Part shown: positions 15,663 through 29,500 of the stretch, piece by piece
Layout of the letters: each line of letters starts with the position of its first letter
Position numbering within the stretch: the first letter of the stretch is position 1
Source: Manduca sexta
Taxonomy: Eukaryota > Arthropoda > Insecta > Lepidoptera > Sphingidae
Direction of reading: 5' to 3'
DNA length: 64,000 nt
Assembly (NCBI RefSeq): GCF_014839805.1
Contig: NC_051123.1
Location: 2,400,727-2,464,726, forward strand
The notes under the pieces: model-generated
Databases searched by the model: none
Seen by the model: the letters and a program-made list of their open reading frames with translations, nothing else
Told to the model about the DNA's origin: nothing
Made by a program: the position numbers and the translations under genes

Positions 15663-16699
15663 ACATCCAAGAATCTAAAAAAGTCGCATGTATAATATCA
15701 GTAAGTGAGCCTATTTGATTGTAAGTTGTGACTATCACTCGAATATGGACTTGCAGGCGTGTACGCTGTTTCGATACCCTCGGTTTAGATACGCGCGTGC
15801 ACGCGGTAATGAGCGTGTGGGATGCATAGATTGTTACAAACATGACCTTTATACTTCATAAATCATAACGAAACATTTGTGTCAGTGAACTATTCTTAAC
15901 ATTGAATTCAAAATCTTTGATTATAAGTTTATATTGTTTCAAGTTTAATGATATTATTTTAATTAGGAATGTGTGTTCGCAAAACTTTTATAAAGTAACG
16001 AAACCTTTGATAGACCACAAAATTTTAAAATCTTCATAGACTCGTTTATTGAAATATTCACAAAAAATGTATTAAATTACATGTTTTATAATAAAAGCGC
16101 TAACAAAAAATCGGCTTGACGAACACAAATAAAAATCGGAAATATGATTGGTGGCCCGGTGGGCCATGGAGGGCATGTGGGTGCTGAGTATCTTGTTTAC
16201 TTAAGTATGTATACTATCGATATATAAGTATTACTTTCTTTTTATAACGTATAGTCAGGTAAATTTATTTTTAACATATCATAAAGTAAACAATTGAAAA
16301 CTTGGCCTATACTTAATAAAAATAAAAATTCTATGGAGACAAAAATAACTCACCGAAATAAAAAACGTTTAATTTGTTGTAATAAACCAACCTATTTAGC
16401 GCCAATATAAAAATAAATAGAATGAATCTCCGGTCATTGACTATTTGTTTGTCTGAGAAGCTTGCGGTCGGAACTTAGGACTTGAGTTCACTAAAATCTT
16501 TTAAAAATTAAACATTTAAACTTATCTATAATTCAAATGCGACTAGAATAAGTATAATTTTGTAATAGTAATAATAATAACTTGCCACTGTCACGATGCA
16601 CTACAGAAAAAAAACAAATATTCACAATTAAACACAGGGTTATTTTGTAAATGAAACCACATACTCGTCTTCACCTTTGCCGACATTATGTCAAATATA
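15663..16699. other. Non-coding stretch, nothing recognised
   Basis: AT-rich with no recognised motif. Confidence 0.4.
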
Positions 16700-16965
16700 C
16701 ATAACATCACGCATTTATCCCCGAAGGGTATGCAGAGGCGCAACTAGGGCACCCACTTTTCGCCAAATATGTTCCGTCCCATGATGTGATAGGGGGCGAG
16801 CCTATCGCCATATCGGGCACAAATTCTAGACTCCGGGCTGATACTGAGCAGAAAAACCCAAATATCATTTTGCCCGACCCGGGATTCAAACCCAGGACCT
16901 CAGAGCGCTATTGTACCGGACATGATACCGACGGCAATACAACTACGCCACCGAAGCAGTCAATA
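16700..16965 (-). mobile_element. tRNA-derived SINE (family B), minus orientation
   Basis: Minus-strand head near 16965 (GGTGGCGTAGTTGTATTG-type A box) and a B box whose plus-strand complement is GGGATTCAAACCCAGGACC, with the common tail at 16700. One of the best-preserved copies in the window. Confidence 0.8.
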
Positions 16966-17519
16966 TCATATATTATGTCAAATATCATCCATTAATAACG
17001 AATATTTTCACTTAAAATCCTGGTTCTAGTTTTCGGATTTTAATATGGCGTGTGGTTGAGTGTATTTCCGACTGAAAGTATGATGTTGCCGCTGCCACAA
17101 ATCCTCTTAGAGTAGTTATAGTGACATTAGGGCAAGTAAAATTAAAATTACTTTTTATTAATATTTATTTTGTTCGAGACTTACTTTTTTATTTTACATC
17201 TAATACTCAAGTAAGTGTATGTAATGTGTTATTTCCAAGTAAATATGTATGTGGTTTCATTTAGTAACGCGATATCAAAATGAGCCTGTATATGTCTACC
17301 GTCGTGAGACATTATTTTAGCAAACCAACGATACAGGCTAATCCATTTTTTTATTTAAAATATAAATAAGAAGACGAGTAACTTACTCGTCTGACGGTAA
17401 GTGTCATGAGTCATCGCTGTAAATAGCAGAATTTAGTTTTAAAAGCATTGCATGGTACTGTGCAATGCGCACCGCTCGTCAACCTAAACCTTTAAATGTT
17501 CAATAGACAATTGGTGGAG

Positions 17520-17700
17520 AATTTGGGAATGGAATGGACTGCTGAGATGAATGTCCGCAAGTTCAAAATCTAACGCGTGCACCTTTAACTTGTCGAAGTT
17601 ACGTGTGTATTGTTTATCAATCTTAATTGTTTATCAGTTAGCTTTAACGACGAAGGAAAATAAAGTAAGGAAACCTACATACCTGAACAAATAAATAAAT
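17520..17700 (+). mobile_element. Degenerate SINE family A fragment
   Basis: Shares the order of blocks with 50094-50407: GGAATGGACTGCTGAGATGA, CCGCAAGTTCAAAATCTAA, then CGAAGGAAAAT and AAGGAAACCTACAT. More diverged than the other copies and lacks the 3' half. Confidence 0.65.
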
Positions 17701-19064
17701 AATCAATATTATATTATCAAATATGACGCCACATATTTCCAAAACTAGATTATTTGGGAAGTAAACTTTGTGTAAAATTCTTTTAAATGACGATAATATC
17801 GATCGAAATTAAAATTCCTCACGCGATCCAAAATTTGAATTTGAGAAAATACGTCAGACGATCTAATGATGTAACATTTAATGTCTTGATCAGTCATCTG
17901 TTAATTTTGTACGATATAATAAGGTAAATTAGATATAAACACTTACTTTAATAGAATAAGAGTAGAATCCTACGGCAAACCAATGAATTAGTTCATGGCC
18001 AAAAAAAACCTTAATTATCGGTTATTTGGCGCGGGTAATCCTGTGGATTAAAGTATTGTAATAGATATAAATATCTCCTTATGTTTTCTGTAATAAATTA
18101 TGCTGTGGATTCTTTGCTCTAATTTTGAAATTCTTAATATAAAGCACGATAAAAAAAACATATTTTTAAAGAGAGGGCTATAAATCGTAAAAAAAATATA
18201 AATAAAATATAATGTGTCTATATTAACAATGCATCTTTCCACACCTAACCAAACTTCATAGTAGCCATTTTTTTTCTTGGTACATTGACGCTTTACCCTA
18301 CTTTTAACCTTGACTTTTACTGCGGGAACAAGGTCCAGACAAATCGTATTGGACAAACCCACGCGAAACGTTGTGGCGACGTCAGACACATTATATGCCG
18401 TAGGTTCTCATATAAATGCTGAGCATAGGTAATTATGTGCGAAAATTATGAGAATAGAATTAGTAAGTCAGTTTGTAAATAGGTACAAATAAATTCTGTA
18501 ATTGATTCCAAAAATCTAGCCATTTATAGAAATGTAAGCTTTTCTTAAATATTTTTTTTATTTTGATGCGACAAATGCTACAAGAGGAAAATAAATCTTT
18601 ATTTTGAAAGTTCAAGTCTTTTAAAGAATTTCGTACCTGATGCTATTATTTTGAGAGTTCGTGCTTTGTTCGTTTGTTAAGTTGTACATTTGGCAGTTTG
18701 TGGAGTGCGGGCAAGGTCCGATAATTAACTGTTTGAAATCTTCACCCAACCTTTATGCGTGCCTTGACCGACTCAAAAATAAAAAATAACAGAGCAGTCT
18801 ATTAAACGTAGAGTTTTAAAATAAGAATTAAAAATGTAATGACACAAAAAGAATTGCACATGTTTCTAATAATAAACATTAAACATTTACATTTATAGTC
18901 GTGGTCTCGAAGATACAAGACCTGCATATGAAGATCTTCTATCCAAACCTCGAAACTTTAAACAAATGTTCGCGGACACAAACAGATGTCGCTTCAGGCA
19001 TTGAATCTAAATCTCTCGTGTTTTCGTCGGCTTATCCCCCCGGGCGATGAAGACTATCTTATTT
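17701..19064. other. Non-coding stretch, nothing recognised
   Basis: AT-rich. The minus-strand frame 18048-18389 (113 codons) is low-complexity and Ile/Lys/Phe-rich at its end, with no motif, and is not accepted as a gene. Confidence 0.4.
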
Positions 19065-19260
19065 TGTACACGCACACTCACGTCTTTTATCTCCGAAGGG
19101 GTAGACATATGCACAACTAATGCATCCACTTTCCGTCATATGTGTCCGTCCTATGATGCGATATGGGGCGAACTTATCGCCATATGAGAACAAATTCCAG
19201 GCTCAGGGCTGATACTGAGTAGAGAGACCTAAGATTACTGCCCGACAAGGGGATGGATGG
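19065..19260 (-). mobile_element. Truncated SINE family B
   Basis: Begins with the family B tail (CACGTCTTTTATCTCCGAAG) and runs to the 'CCCGACAAGGGG' block. The tRNA-like head is lost. Confidence 0.7.
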
Positions 19261-20112
19261 AAGACATCAACACTGCATTCGTACTTTATACAACTGCATC
19301 ACTACTTATTCTATTTATTGTTAAAACATTTCCGCAATTTTTTCAAGTTAGGATATAGGATAGTGGTGCATGCACCTAGAATTTATGAACACTCAGTGAC
19401 ACACCTCGCAATAATGCTCAGTGACTATAATAAATAGATAGATGAAGACGAGTTCGAGATATACATAGCCATTTCCCCTCATACCAGAGTGGAAGTTAAA
19501 ATAAAGAATTAATAAACTGATATTAAACCATATTAAAAGTAAATCAAAAAGAAAATTGATTACATGCAATGATACATATTAATTACTCACTAACTAAAAT
19601 TTCTTATATCTTATGACCGAGTTGTCAACACAATATATTACACCCATATTAGGCAGTTACAACGTTCACCACAGTAGACAGAATATTTAGTTTATTTTAA
19701 ATAAACCGTGTATTCGTTAACAAAAGGGACGGTTGTGCTATATGGCGTTGCAAATCCCTGCGTGGATGTAAACAAAACATGAATAAGCCATAATATAAAC
19801 TGCTACCTTAATATAAACATATTAAGAAGTTAATTTTTAATAAACAAAAATGTTTGTGTTTAAGTACATAACTTTACACCCAGATAACTCTAGAACATTA
19901 AACAATAAGTAATTTTTTAATGTTTGCTCGAAAATATCGTGATATAAAGATCACCCACGGATAAGTCAAAATTGTTGAATGTACGGCATAATTTTAGAGT
20001 TCAAACTCAATTTGGTTTTGGTGGTTCCCACGTAAAGTATTATTGTAATTTGACGTGGATAATTATAAGGAACATCTAGGGATATTTCGTTTAGAATTGA
20101 TGAAAAATCCGT
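19261..20112. other. Upstream region of gene A, no repeat recognised
   Basis: AT-rich DNA before the duplicated block. Enhancers may lie here but no specific motif can be defended. Confidence 0.4.
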
Positions 20113-20498
20113 GGCATTATGAATGAGTTTATATCGAAATGTTAGATAACGAATTTTCCTTCGATCACGTAATTATCGATATTTAGAAAATTATAATCGA
20201 TATTCATAGGGTGTCTGTTTGAAATATCTGGACTCGAAAAGGCAAGTGACCTCGGGAAACCTAGGTATGTATAAAATATCACATTATTATAAACAAAATA
20301 CTTTACTAGTAAATATGGTTATTAGTTTATTCCCACTTAAAATACTCTTAGGGCATAACACCTTTTTTGAAAATACTTACCCATTGGAAAACAATATCCT
20401 TCTAGCACACGCAGTTTAAAAATATCGGAACCCAAAACATGCGGAACCCATCTCAAAGGAACCAAATCAATCATGCCGTTACTGTAGTGTATTAAGTT

Positions 20499-20531
20499 TA
20501 TATACACGTTGCGTGTCGAGCGGTGTTCAGT
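20499..20531 (+). promoter_or_regulatory. Core promoter of nrf-6-like gene A: TATA box and arthropod initiator
   Basis: TATATA at 20499-20504 is followed by the arthropod initiator TCAGT at 20527-20531. The initiator A (20529) is 30 bases downstream of the first T of the TATA box, the textbook spacing. The predicted 5' UTR is only 40 bases before the ATG at 20569. The same arrangement is present in the duplicate at 387-419. Confidence 0.75.
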
Positions 20532-20568
20532 CACCGTGCGTGCTGTGTTGTGAGTGAGCTGTGTCGCC

Positions 20569-23500
20569 ATGTTAGTGTTCGCGCTGGCCCTCGCCGCCGC
20601 CGCTGTCGGTGGCGCGGCTGCCGTGTCCGGTAATGGCTGAATTTTGGAATTTTGAGCGGATTTTAGGGGATGTTTGGTGGTGGGTTGTGTATGTTACATT
20701 TAAATTAAAAAATAACAAATTTTTGCATTAGTGACGGTTCTTTGTGGAGCTGTGTGTTCGGTCCCCAGCGGCAAATATATGAATCTTTAAATTCATAAAA
20801 TACACGTACGTTGCTTTAGATTCATTTGCGTCAAATGTAGTCGGATATTGGATTCTTAGCGTGAAATTAATGAAAAAGCTCAGTGACCATGAGTGAGCTT
20901 GTGTACGCAGGACAAACTTTCGGAAAACTTAAAAAATAAGCACCATCATTTTTTTTGAGCAACCATTTGACATAAAATGAATACTATTCTACTAAAAATT
21001 TTACTTATTTTTAACTACTTATTATATTGAGTAAAATTTAAATATATCTATCATACTTTTATAATATTAATCAATGTCGCTATTCAATTCACTTTAAATC
21101 AACATTACAGCCTCACTTCTAATTCAATATCACACTAAATAATATATTTTTTTCGCATCCACTCAGACAATCCATACAAAGTATTCAAATAATAGCGGTT
21201 TGATTTGCTCAGACTACTTTTATTATTTATTTTTTAATTGCTCTTAATGACAAGCCGAGCTTGCTGTTCGCCTGATGGTAAGCGATACGACCGCCCGTAA
21301 ACAGTAAAAACACCATCCAACACCTTGAATTACAAAGTATTGTTTGGTATTCCACTGCGCTCGCCTCAGACATGAGACGTTAAGTCTTATTATGTCCAGT
21401 ATTTATACTGGTTACAATATTCTCCAAACCGGAACACAACAGTGACTACACACTGTTGCTTAGCAGCAGAAATAGACATTGCAGTAGTACCCACCCAGGC
21501 GGCTCACATATGAGAGACCTACCACCAGTAAATGATAAAGCATTCATCCATAAATGCCCTGCAGATACATTCAAAGCTCAGTGTATTATTTTATTTCAAA
21601 TTTACAGTTACGTATGTTGTATAATTACAATTTACATACAGTTTACTAGTTTCAGTTTCCGACACCATGCGCGCGCGCCAATTTCCAAATATAGAATTTT
21701 AATCTTACCTACCTACACCTTACTAATATAATAAATGCGAAAGTTTGTGAAAATGTTTGTGCGTTCGTATGTTTGTTAGAAGTAAACGAAGAAATAACTT
21801 GTTTTGGTTTTGGGTGAAATTGGTACACATGTAGAGACGACCTGAATTAACACTTAGGCTATCTTTATCCCAGTAATTTGCTCCCGTAGGAAGTAACGGA
21901 ACTTTTTCTACTTTTTTTAATTGATAGCTACATTTATTTTACGTTACAGGGTTTTTTGTCGGAAAGAGCTTTTCACACGGGCAAAGCTGCGGGCAACACC
22001 CAGTCTTATGCATACGTATCATTGTTTTTTCATACGTTGATAGCTGCTGTTACTGTTCTGCTGATTGCGATATGTCAACTTCTTGCTCGTACATTTGGCA
22101 AGGTGGTAGACGTAGTGCAACTAAGTTACAGTAATTGGCGCACATGTCGTCAGCACTAATCTGCTAAACTACCTAATCGATATTAATGAAATTTTGTGAA
22201 TGTGTCTGGTAGGTTCCAGCTTGGAAGATAGGATAGTTCTGAACCCGATAGGTGTCGCTATTGTCGAGGTCTATAATGTTGAAACGTAGTCAATGCCAAA
22301 CGCAGCCTACATAGACCCCGGTCTGGGGCAAGACGTCTGTTGGACCTAAAATATTTTTTAGAATCCGTTCATTAGTTCCAGATATGACCTTATACATAAA
22401 AATCTTGTTTATAATACATATTGGTGTAGATTATTAGTTTTATATCATTAATTACTGTTAACTATTAAATGTTTGTTACACATAAATATGTCATAAAAAA
22501 CCAGTGCGGATCATTTCAATCGTTCGCCTGCGTGCGTGTAGTTACCGGAAAGTTTTTAAAATATTTTATTAATATCACATGAAGAGCTTGTTTAAGGAAA
22601 ATTAAATGTTATTGACTTAATTTTAGAGTATCCTTTGACTTCTTTTAAGGTTCATGGTAAACCAAACAATAAATGTGTTCAATGATTTTGCCATAAAAGC
22701 GTAATACACAGGGTCAGTTTCGTGTTTATAATATTAGATCTACACACAAATTAGATCCTAAACTTTAATAATTAAACGGACTATTAAAGTTTAGGTTGAA
22801 TATTTAATCTTTCGATAAAACTTATTCATAAAATAACAATCTAACCAAAAGTTGAGTATTGTAAAGTTCTAAAGAAACACAACTTTTAATACGCAACTGC
22901 ATAATGATTTTTTATGTTAACGCGAATTATAGAAATTGAAATAAAAATAATTTACGGATTATATCGCGGTTTTTATATTATAATTTTCCCCCACGTTTCG
23001 AAGACTTCGCAGTTTTTGTGGTCGCAGGGCACTTAATACGTCAGTGCTGTTGAATTTACTTCATAGTCCGTCTTGTTTTATTTTATCGGATGGAACGTTC
23101 TACTAAATACTATACATTTTATAATTTTATTTTACCTACTAATTGCTCTGCTAACTGTTCTGTTTGCGCATTGTCGGGAGTGTAATATATTTGCTGTTCT
23201 TAGTTAATGTAAATATAAACAAAGCTTTTACTCAATGTTTCACAAACAATGCTAAGAACAAACTAAGTAATCTCAGTCAAATTCTAATATATTTTTGTAA
23301 AGTATTTCTTAATATTTTTGTTATATTTTGTACAATTTTAATTTGAAGTAGTGGATGTCGGTAATGACGTCACCTACAGGTGATTTTGTGAGTCGTAGCA
23401 TCTCGCGCCGTTTCTCATGGGCGCGGTAGGATTTTCCATAATGTAGCACACCGGATGGACCAGTTCGTTCATACCTACAGCATCCACCATTCCTTTACTT

Positions 23501-26500
23501 GTTATTCATTATTATCTTTACACTGATCTCATTTAGTTTCCTGTTTAAGATGTTTATTGTCAAATATTTTGCCCATTAAATTACAAAAGTTGATTATTAA
23601 CTTGATCCGTTGTTGTAGGCCTCTTCTTCTAATGGAAATGTTGAATGTACGTTCACCATAATACGTATGTAAGGCGCCAGTAGATAAGGCTACGAAATCC
23701 TAACTAAACAGTTTTCCTGAGCATTTTGTTTACTTTTAAAGCTCTTTGCTACTTCTCTCTTAGCTACTTCAGGGTATAAGCATTATTTTGTAGAATGTTT
23801 AATTTTGTTTTTCAAGCTTTGTCTTGTGTTACTAGTGCGTAGTGATGTTGTATATCATTTTGCTAATTTCTAATTGGTTTGCTGACCCTGCCGGAACCCC
23901 CGGCTCTGATCGGTCGATGGCCCTGAGTGAGGTCCATAGAATATAAAATGGGCAAATATAAGGATTATTTTCTATTCATGGTCGATTTATAATAAATGCA
24001 GAACACTCGGGCGAATATTTGTCACCTTCGGAATAAATTTCCATTATTAACTTTGATATTGTCAACATGTCGTAGTTGAAAAAAATATGGCCAATTTGCG
24101 GTTATGATTAGTTCGATTTATGAATTAACGTCATTTAACTACCGGAGATTATTATATATTCACAAGTATTCCATAAATGTGAATGATTGAATTTGTTGAG
24201 TAATTGTTCTGTTTCGGACTAAATGGCCATCCGCGCCCTTCAGAACATGTAACCCTGTACAGGAAGTAAACGGTTTTATGCGAAAAAAACTGAATAGTGT
24301 TAGATACAATACAACCCATGTGAAATAGTATAATAGTTTCCGCCTTTTAATTTAATAAAGAATTAATTCAATTGCCACTATAATTTTTTTATTATCAATG
24401 CTTATTTTTTTTATAATTTAATATTCACGCACATACAATTGTTTATGGGAATATCTATAAGTTGTTTATTATTTTTTTGTATTACATGAGCAGAAGGTCT
24501 TTTTTATAGGTTTCCGCCCCCCCCCCCCGGTTTTAAAATAATTTAATCGAAAGATTCTAATTCCGTATCCAGACAAATGCATTGTATTACTTTTTTATTA
24601 CTTACATACCCTGTGCAGCGTAGAAGCAAACGCTAAAAAAATCTTTTGCGATTGCATTACAGCCTATTTTCCCGCAAAAATATTCATCATAGAATACCTT
24701 TAGTAGTATACACATATGGTAAATATTATTGATTGAATTGATTTATGGAATATAAAAATGAATCCCTATTTCCATTGGTCACGCCATCACGCGTGAACGG
24801 CTGGACCGATTTCACTATGTTTTTTTTTTTGTTGTGTTTGTTATTGTCAGGAGAAGTATCTTATGAAAGAAATAGTTCAAAAAATTGCGCGGTAAATTAA
24901 TAAATTTAAGAAAACTTAACGACAAAATTAACTTTACATAACTGTCAGCGATTGACAGAATGCGTGCTGCAAAATGATAGACAGGACAATGTCTGTCGGG
25001 TCAGCTAGTAATACAATAAATTCTTTACATATAATTAAGAGTAACCAATTTAGTAACATGTCAATTTTGTTAAATTTTAAATTGTATTGTGGTAGAGGTT
25101 CGATGTGCTCTACCTTAGTTAAGACGGTATCCAAAATGCAACATTAATAAATAATAACAAATACCATTTCGGTACGTGCTTAAAAGAAAACAAACTCGAA
25201 TTCCAAATAATGTGAATCCGACAAGGTCGAACATTTGTTATTTTGTTGAACTTCCTTATTCATATTCTTTCTTGATGTAGAATGCTATGTGAAAATGTCC
25301 GTCTTGGCATGCCAGATTTTCTATACTATAGCTAGGCAGTAAGGCAATGAGTTTCCGTTTGACTCGGCAGCCAGTGTTATTGTGGCCTGATGCCGATGAG
25401 GTGACGAGGGTAGTGCAATCAATAATAATAATAATAATAAGCCCGCAGGGGCGGCTTTGTGGCGAGCCGACGGTGAGTGGCGACACCGCGTTCCCTGATT
25501 CCGTGGGGGCTAAATGAGACCCCCTGACCCTTGGCTTGTCTTAACTGGCCGGCTAGGGGTGGAAGTCGCAAGAGCTAAGAACCTCAGCTCCAGGGTGGAA
25601 GTGCTCAATCTGCGTAATAGCGCGGAAACCCGCTCCCGGACCCCATAGCGACCCGCGATGGTGAAATCGGTGCACACCTCTCGACACCCTTAAGCCACCC
25701 ACACCGGTGTTGCGTCCTTGGCTTACGCCACTTATGGGATGCCCATCTAGTGGGGGGCAAGTCACCGTCTGCCTTGAATACATAAGATTGAGACATTTTA
25801 CTTGGCAGGCGTCCCGTTGTCTCAATCAATAGCCCAGCAACCAGTCCAGCTAGATCCCATCCATAGACCCAATATAATTCCCATCTTTTCTGCAATAGTC
25901 CCTGCACCTTGCAAGCGCTGTCTTTAGCTGTATTTCCTCCATAAGTACAGACAGAGAGAGTACTCGCAAGGTGTATAAACCTCAACTAGAGTAATGTATC
26001 TTAAAGGGGCCTCTACGTGTTGGATCGATGTCCCCACGCAAGCCTTCCAAAAGGACCGGCCTTTATGCCGTGATTTCCCGCAGGAAAGATACAACACAAT
26101 AATAATAATAATAATATCAGCCCTGTATTATATACTTGCCCACTGCTGAGCACGGGCCTCCTCTACTACTGAGAGGGATTAGGCCTTAGTCCACCACGCT
26201 TGCCTAGTGCGGATTGGTAGACTTCACTCACCTTCGAAATTCCTATAGAGAACTTCTTAGATGTGCAGGTTTCAAGTGCAGTGCAATCAAACTGTATCTA
26301 TTTTGTAATTCTAATTTCCGGTCATTATTACTTTTATCTTTGGATTAATGAAAATATTCTCATTATACTCATGCCGCGGTGGCGTAGTTGTATTGCGTGC
26401 GCAGTATGAAAACACTTTGAGGTCCCAGGTTCAAATCTGGGCGGTTCGGTCATTGAGTTCTTCTACTTAGTATCAGACTGAAGTTTGGAATTTGTGCCCG

Positions 26501-29500
26501 ACATGGCGTTAGGCTCGACCCCTTTCATATCGTGAGACAGAACACACTATTATTAATGGGTACCTTTATTGCACCTCTCTCAACGGCTGTAGTGGAAATT
26601 GTTGTTATACGACCACCTGATGCTGAGCAGTTTGGGGTCCCGATAGAGTGTCGATTGGCAATGTCGAAGGGAGATGACTATCCCTCGCTATAGGAAACAA
26701 TTATTATGCCTGTTCGAAACCGAACATACATAGGCTGATCCCGTGGACGGACACAAGATTATAAAACATAATATTATTATAATTTTTTAATACAAGCACG
26801 ACAAAGTGACACCACCGCACCTAATGGTAAGTGGAGGGAGGTCCAACAGAACGAGTGAATGTATTAATTAACTATTGACGTGTAGGTAGAACTGCACTTC
26901 AGTTAGCTATTAAATAAACAAAGTTAAAGTAAACTATAAAATAGCTGACACTGTGCTTTATCAAAGTATTAATAAAAATAGCAATAATTGTAATGTAGTG
27001 TGTTAAAAAAGTCAGAGGTGCATGGGTACGCTCTCTTGCAAACAGGAACCCAAGTTTTTCCCATTGTTGGGCGACGGAAATACCTAATGGTTGGCATCTA
27101 CACATACTTTTATATCACAGACACAGCATACAGCTATAGCGCATCAGTTATGATTCCAAGAAACATTAGTCCTGTAACAAAATATAATAAAAATAATAAA
27201 GTTGCTGTTGTATTGCTAACATAGTTTAAGACTTGATTAGTAATTTGACCATCAGCGACTCAGTGCTGCTGTAAAACGCAAATTGCCTACATCCGAAAAC
27301 AGCTTTATAATTTAAATATAAAATAACATTATTCTTCCACTAATCAATTAATATTTAACGAACCAGTTGGCATTTGGCGATGGGAAGCGGTTTCGATAAC
27401 GGTAGCAACTTCATAACGTTTCAGTTTATAGCCAGTGATAATCAACTTGACCTCTGAAAATTCAAAATTCTTGCGTTATACACAACGAAGTTACAGAAGA
27501 GTCAAAAAATGGTACCGATGCTCGGCTTGATGGTTTGAATTGTTATTTTAAATTATAATTTGTGAGATACGTGATAATTACGTAGCAATTGTACGCGATG
27601 CTAATTGTTTCATTAATCTTAAAATCGTCTTTTATTTTTATTCATGATTTAATCAATATCTAAAAACTCCACGTGTTAATTAGGCTATTAATTACGCCAT
27701 GATGATGACATTTATTATTTTTTACATGAGCATGGAAAAAGCCTCTCGGCGATTCAGGTATTCATGTTTTAGATTTCGGTTGTAGGAAGATAGGAATCGC
27801 AAAACTTAAAGTTACATTCTTACTTTTAAATTGGGTCAAATATAAAGCTAAAGAATGCTCCTTGCGTAGGCATACTTTCGCACAGGAGGACTGATGCCAG
27901 CAAATCAAGAGTTGTTTTCGTCCGTCAGACTGATAAAAAAAAATGTTAGTATTTTATCACTATGTATGTATTATACTATATATCCTAGTGGGACCGTACT
28001 GTTAAATTATAATCAAAACGAATATTGTGGCCAGATTAAAAAAAAATAGCACTTCTGCGTCGTCAGTTTTAGGAAATGTTGCCGGTTTTAGCAGTAATCT
28101 TGAAACTATGTAATGACCCGGCATTACCCAACGCACCCTACATGTTACTCAAAATAAATTTATAAAAATATATCATGATTTACTACTAGGAAACGTCGAG
28201 ATTTGTATTAATTTTAATATTTCGTATATTCAATATCATTTCAGTAATTTCCTTATAGCCGCGTAAATCAAAAACTGGCTAAAACAAAACGGACAGTCCC
28301 TTTATATAGTTTATAATAATAACATAAACCTTACTGATTATTTATATTACCTACATAGACATTTATTTAAAAGTATATCATCCGAAAAAGGATGTTTAAT
28401 ACTCTTTAAAGAAAATGAAATTTTGATAAATTATTGCACTAAAATTGCACCGCTAAGGATATGTAAATATTCATATATTTTGTTTTAAAGTTAGGTTCAT
28501 TTAAAATATTCTTCCCTGGCATCGTTCTCTCTTATTATAGGATAAGTTGGAATCCTTTAAAATCTATGAAAATTACCTATAATAATTATTACACTTAACA
28601 TTAGGGACACGTCTGACCAAACTCTAGTCACAAGTTTACAGATCGTTGTATAATCCAATACTTTGTATTTTGTATGCAATACAACAACTAAATCTATACT
28701 ATTATATAAAGCTGAAGAGTTTGTTTGTTTGTTTGTTTGTTTGTTTGAACGCGCTAATCTCAGGAACTACCGGTCCAAACTGAAAAATTCTTTTTGCGTT
28801 GGATAGCCCTTTGTTCGTGGAGTGCTATAGGCTATATATCATCACGCTATACCCAATAGGAGCGGAGCAGTAATGGCCAATCTCAGGAAATACCGGTCCA
28901 AACTGAAAAATTCTTTTTGCGTTGGATAGCCATTTGTTCGTGGAGTGCTATAGGCTATATATCATCACGCTATACCGAATAGGAGCGGAGCAGTAATGGC
29001 TAATCTCAGGAAATACCGGTCCAAACTGAAAAATTCTTTTTGCGTTGGATAGCCCTTTGTTCGTGGAGTACTATAGGCTATATATATATCATCACGCTAT
29101 ACCCATTAGGAGCAGAGCAGTAAAAGCTAATCTCAGGAACTACTTGTCCAAATTGAAAAATATTTTTGCGTTGGATAGCCCTTTGTTTGTGGAGTGGTCT
29201 TAGTTATATATCATCACGCTATGACCAATAGGAGCGGAGCAGTAATGAAACATGTTGCAAAAACGGGGACAATTTATTAGTTTTGAGAGCGTCCGTTGCG
29301 TGCGCTGCGTAAACGGTTAAAGTTATGCAACAATGATGTATGACGGGATTGTTCCTCTTAAAAAGTTCTAAAAAATATATTATAAAACAAAGTCCCCCGC
29401 TGCATCCGTCTGCCTAAACATGTTAAACTCAAAAACTACCCAACGTATTAAGATGAAATTTGGTATGGAGACAGTTTGAGACCCTGGGAAGAACATAGGC

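Noticed and set aside
18048..18389. 113-codon minus-strand open frame
   Set aside because: Low-complexity Ile/Phe/Lys-rich end, no domain, no supporting splice sites.
25553..25985. Two overlapping minus-strand open frames of 90 and 126 codons
   Set aside because: They lie inside the GC-rich element inserted in the SINE tail; no recognised domain, and openness is expected from composition.
26373..26460. tRNA-like sequence with good A and B boxes
   Set aside because: No complete cloverleaf, and the sequence continues into a dispersed body found many times in the window; it is a SINE head.
28754..29250. 123-bp direct repeats as a CRISPR-like or satellite array
   Set aside because: The units are internal to a Helitron with clear termini and are directly adjacent without spacers.
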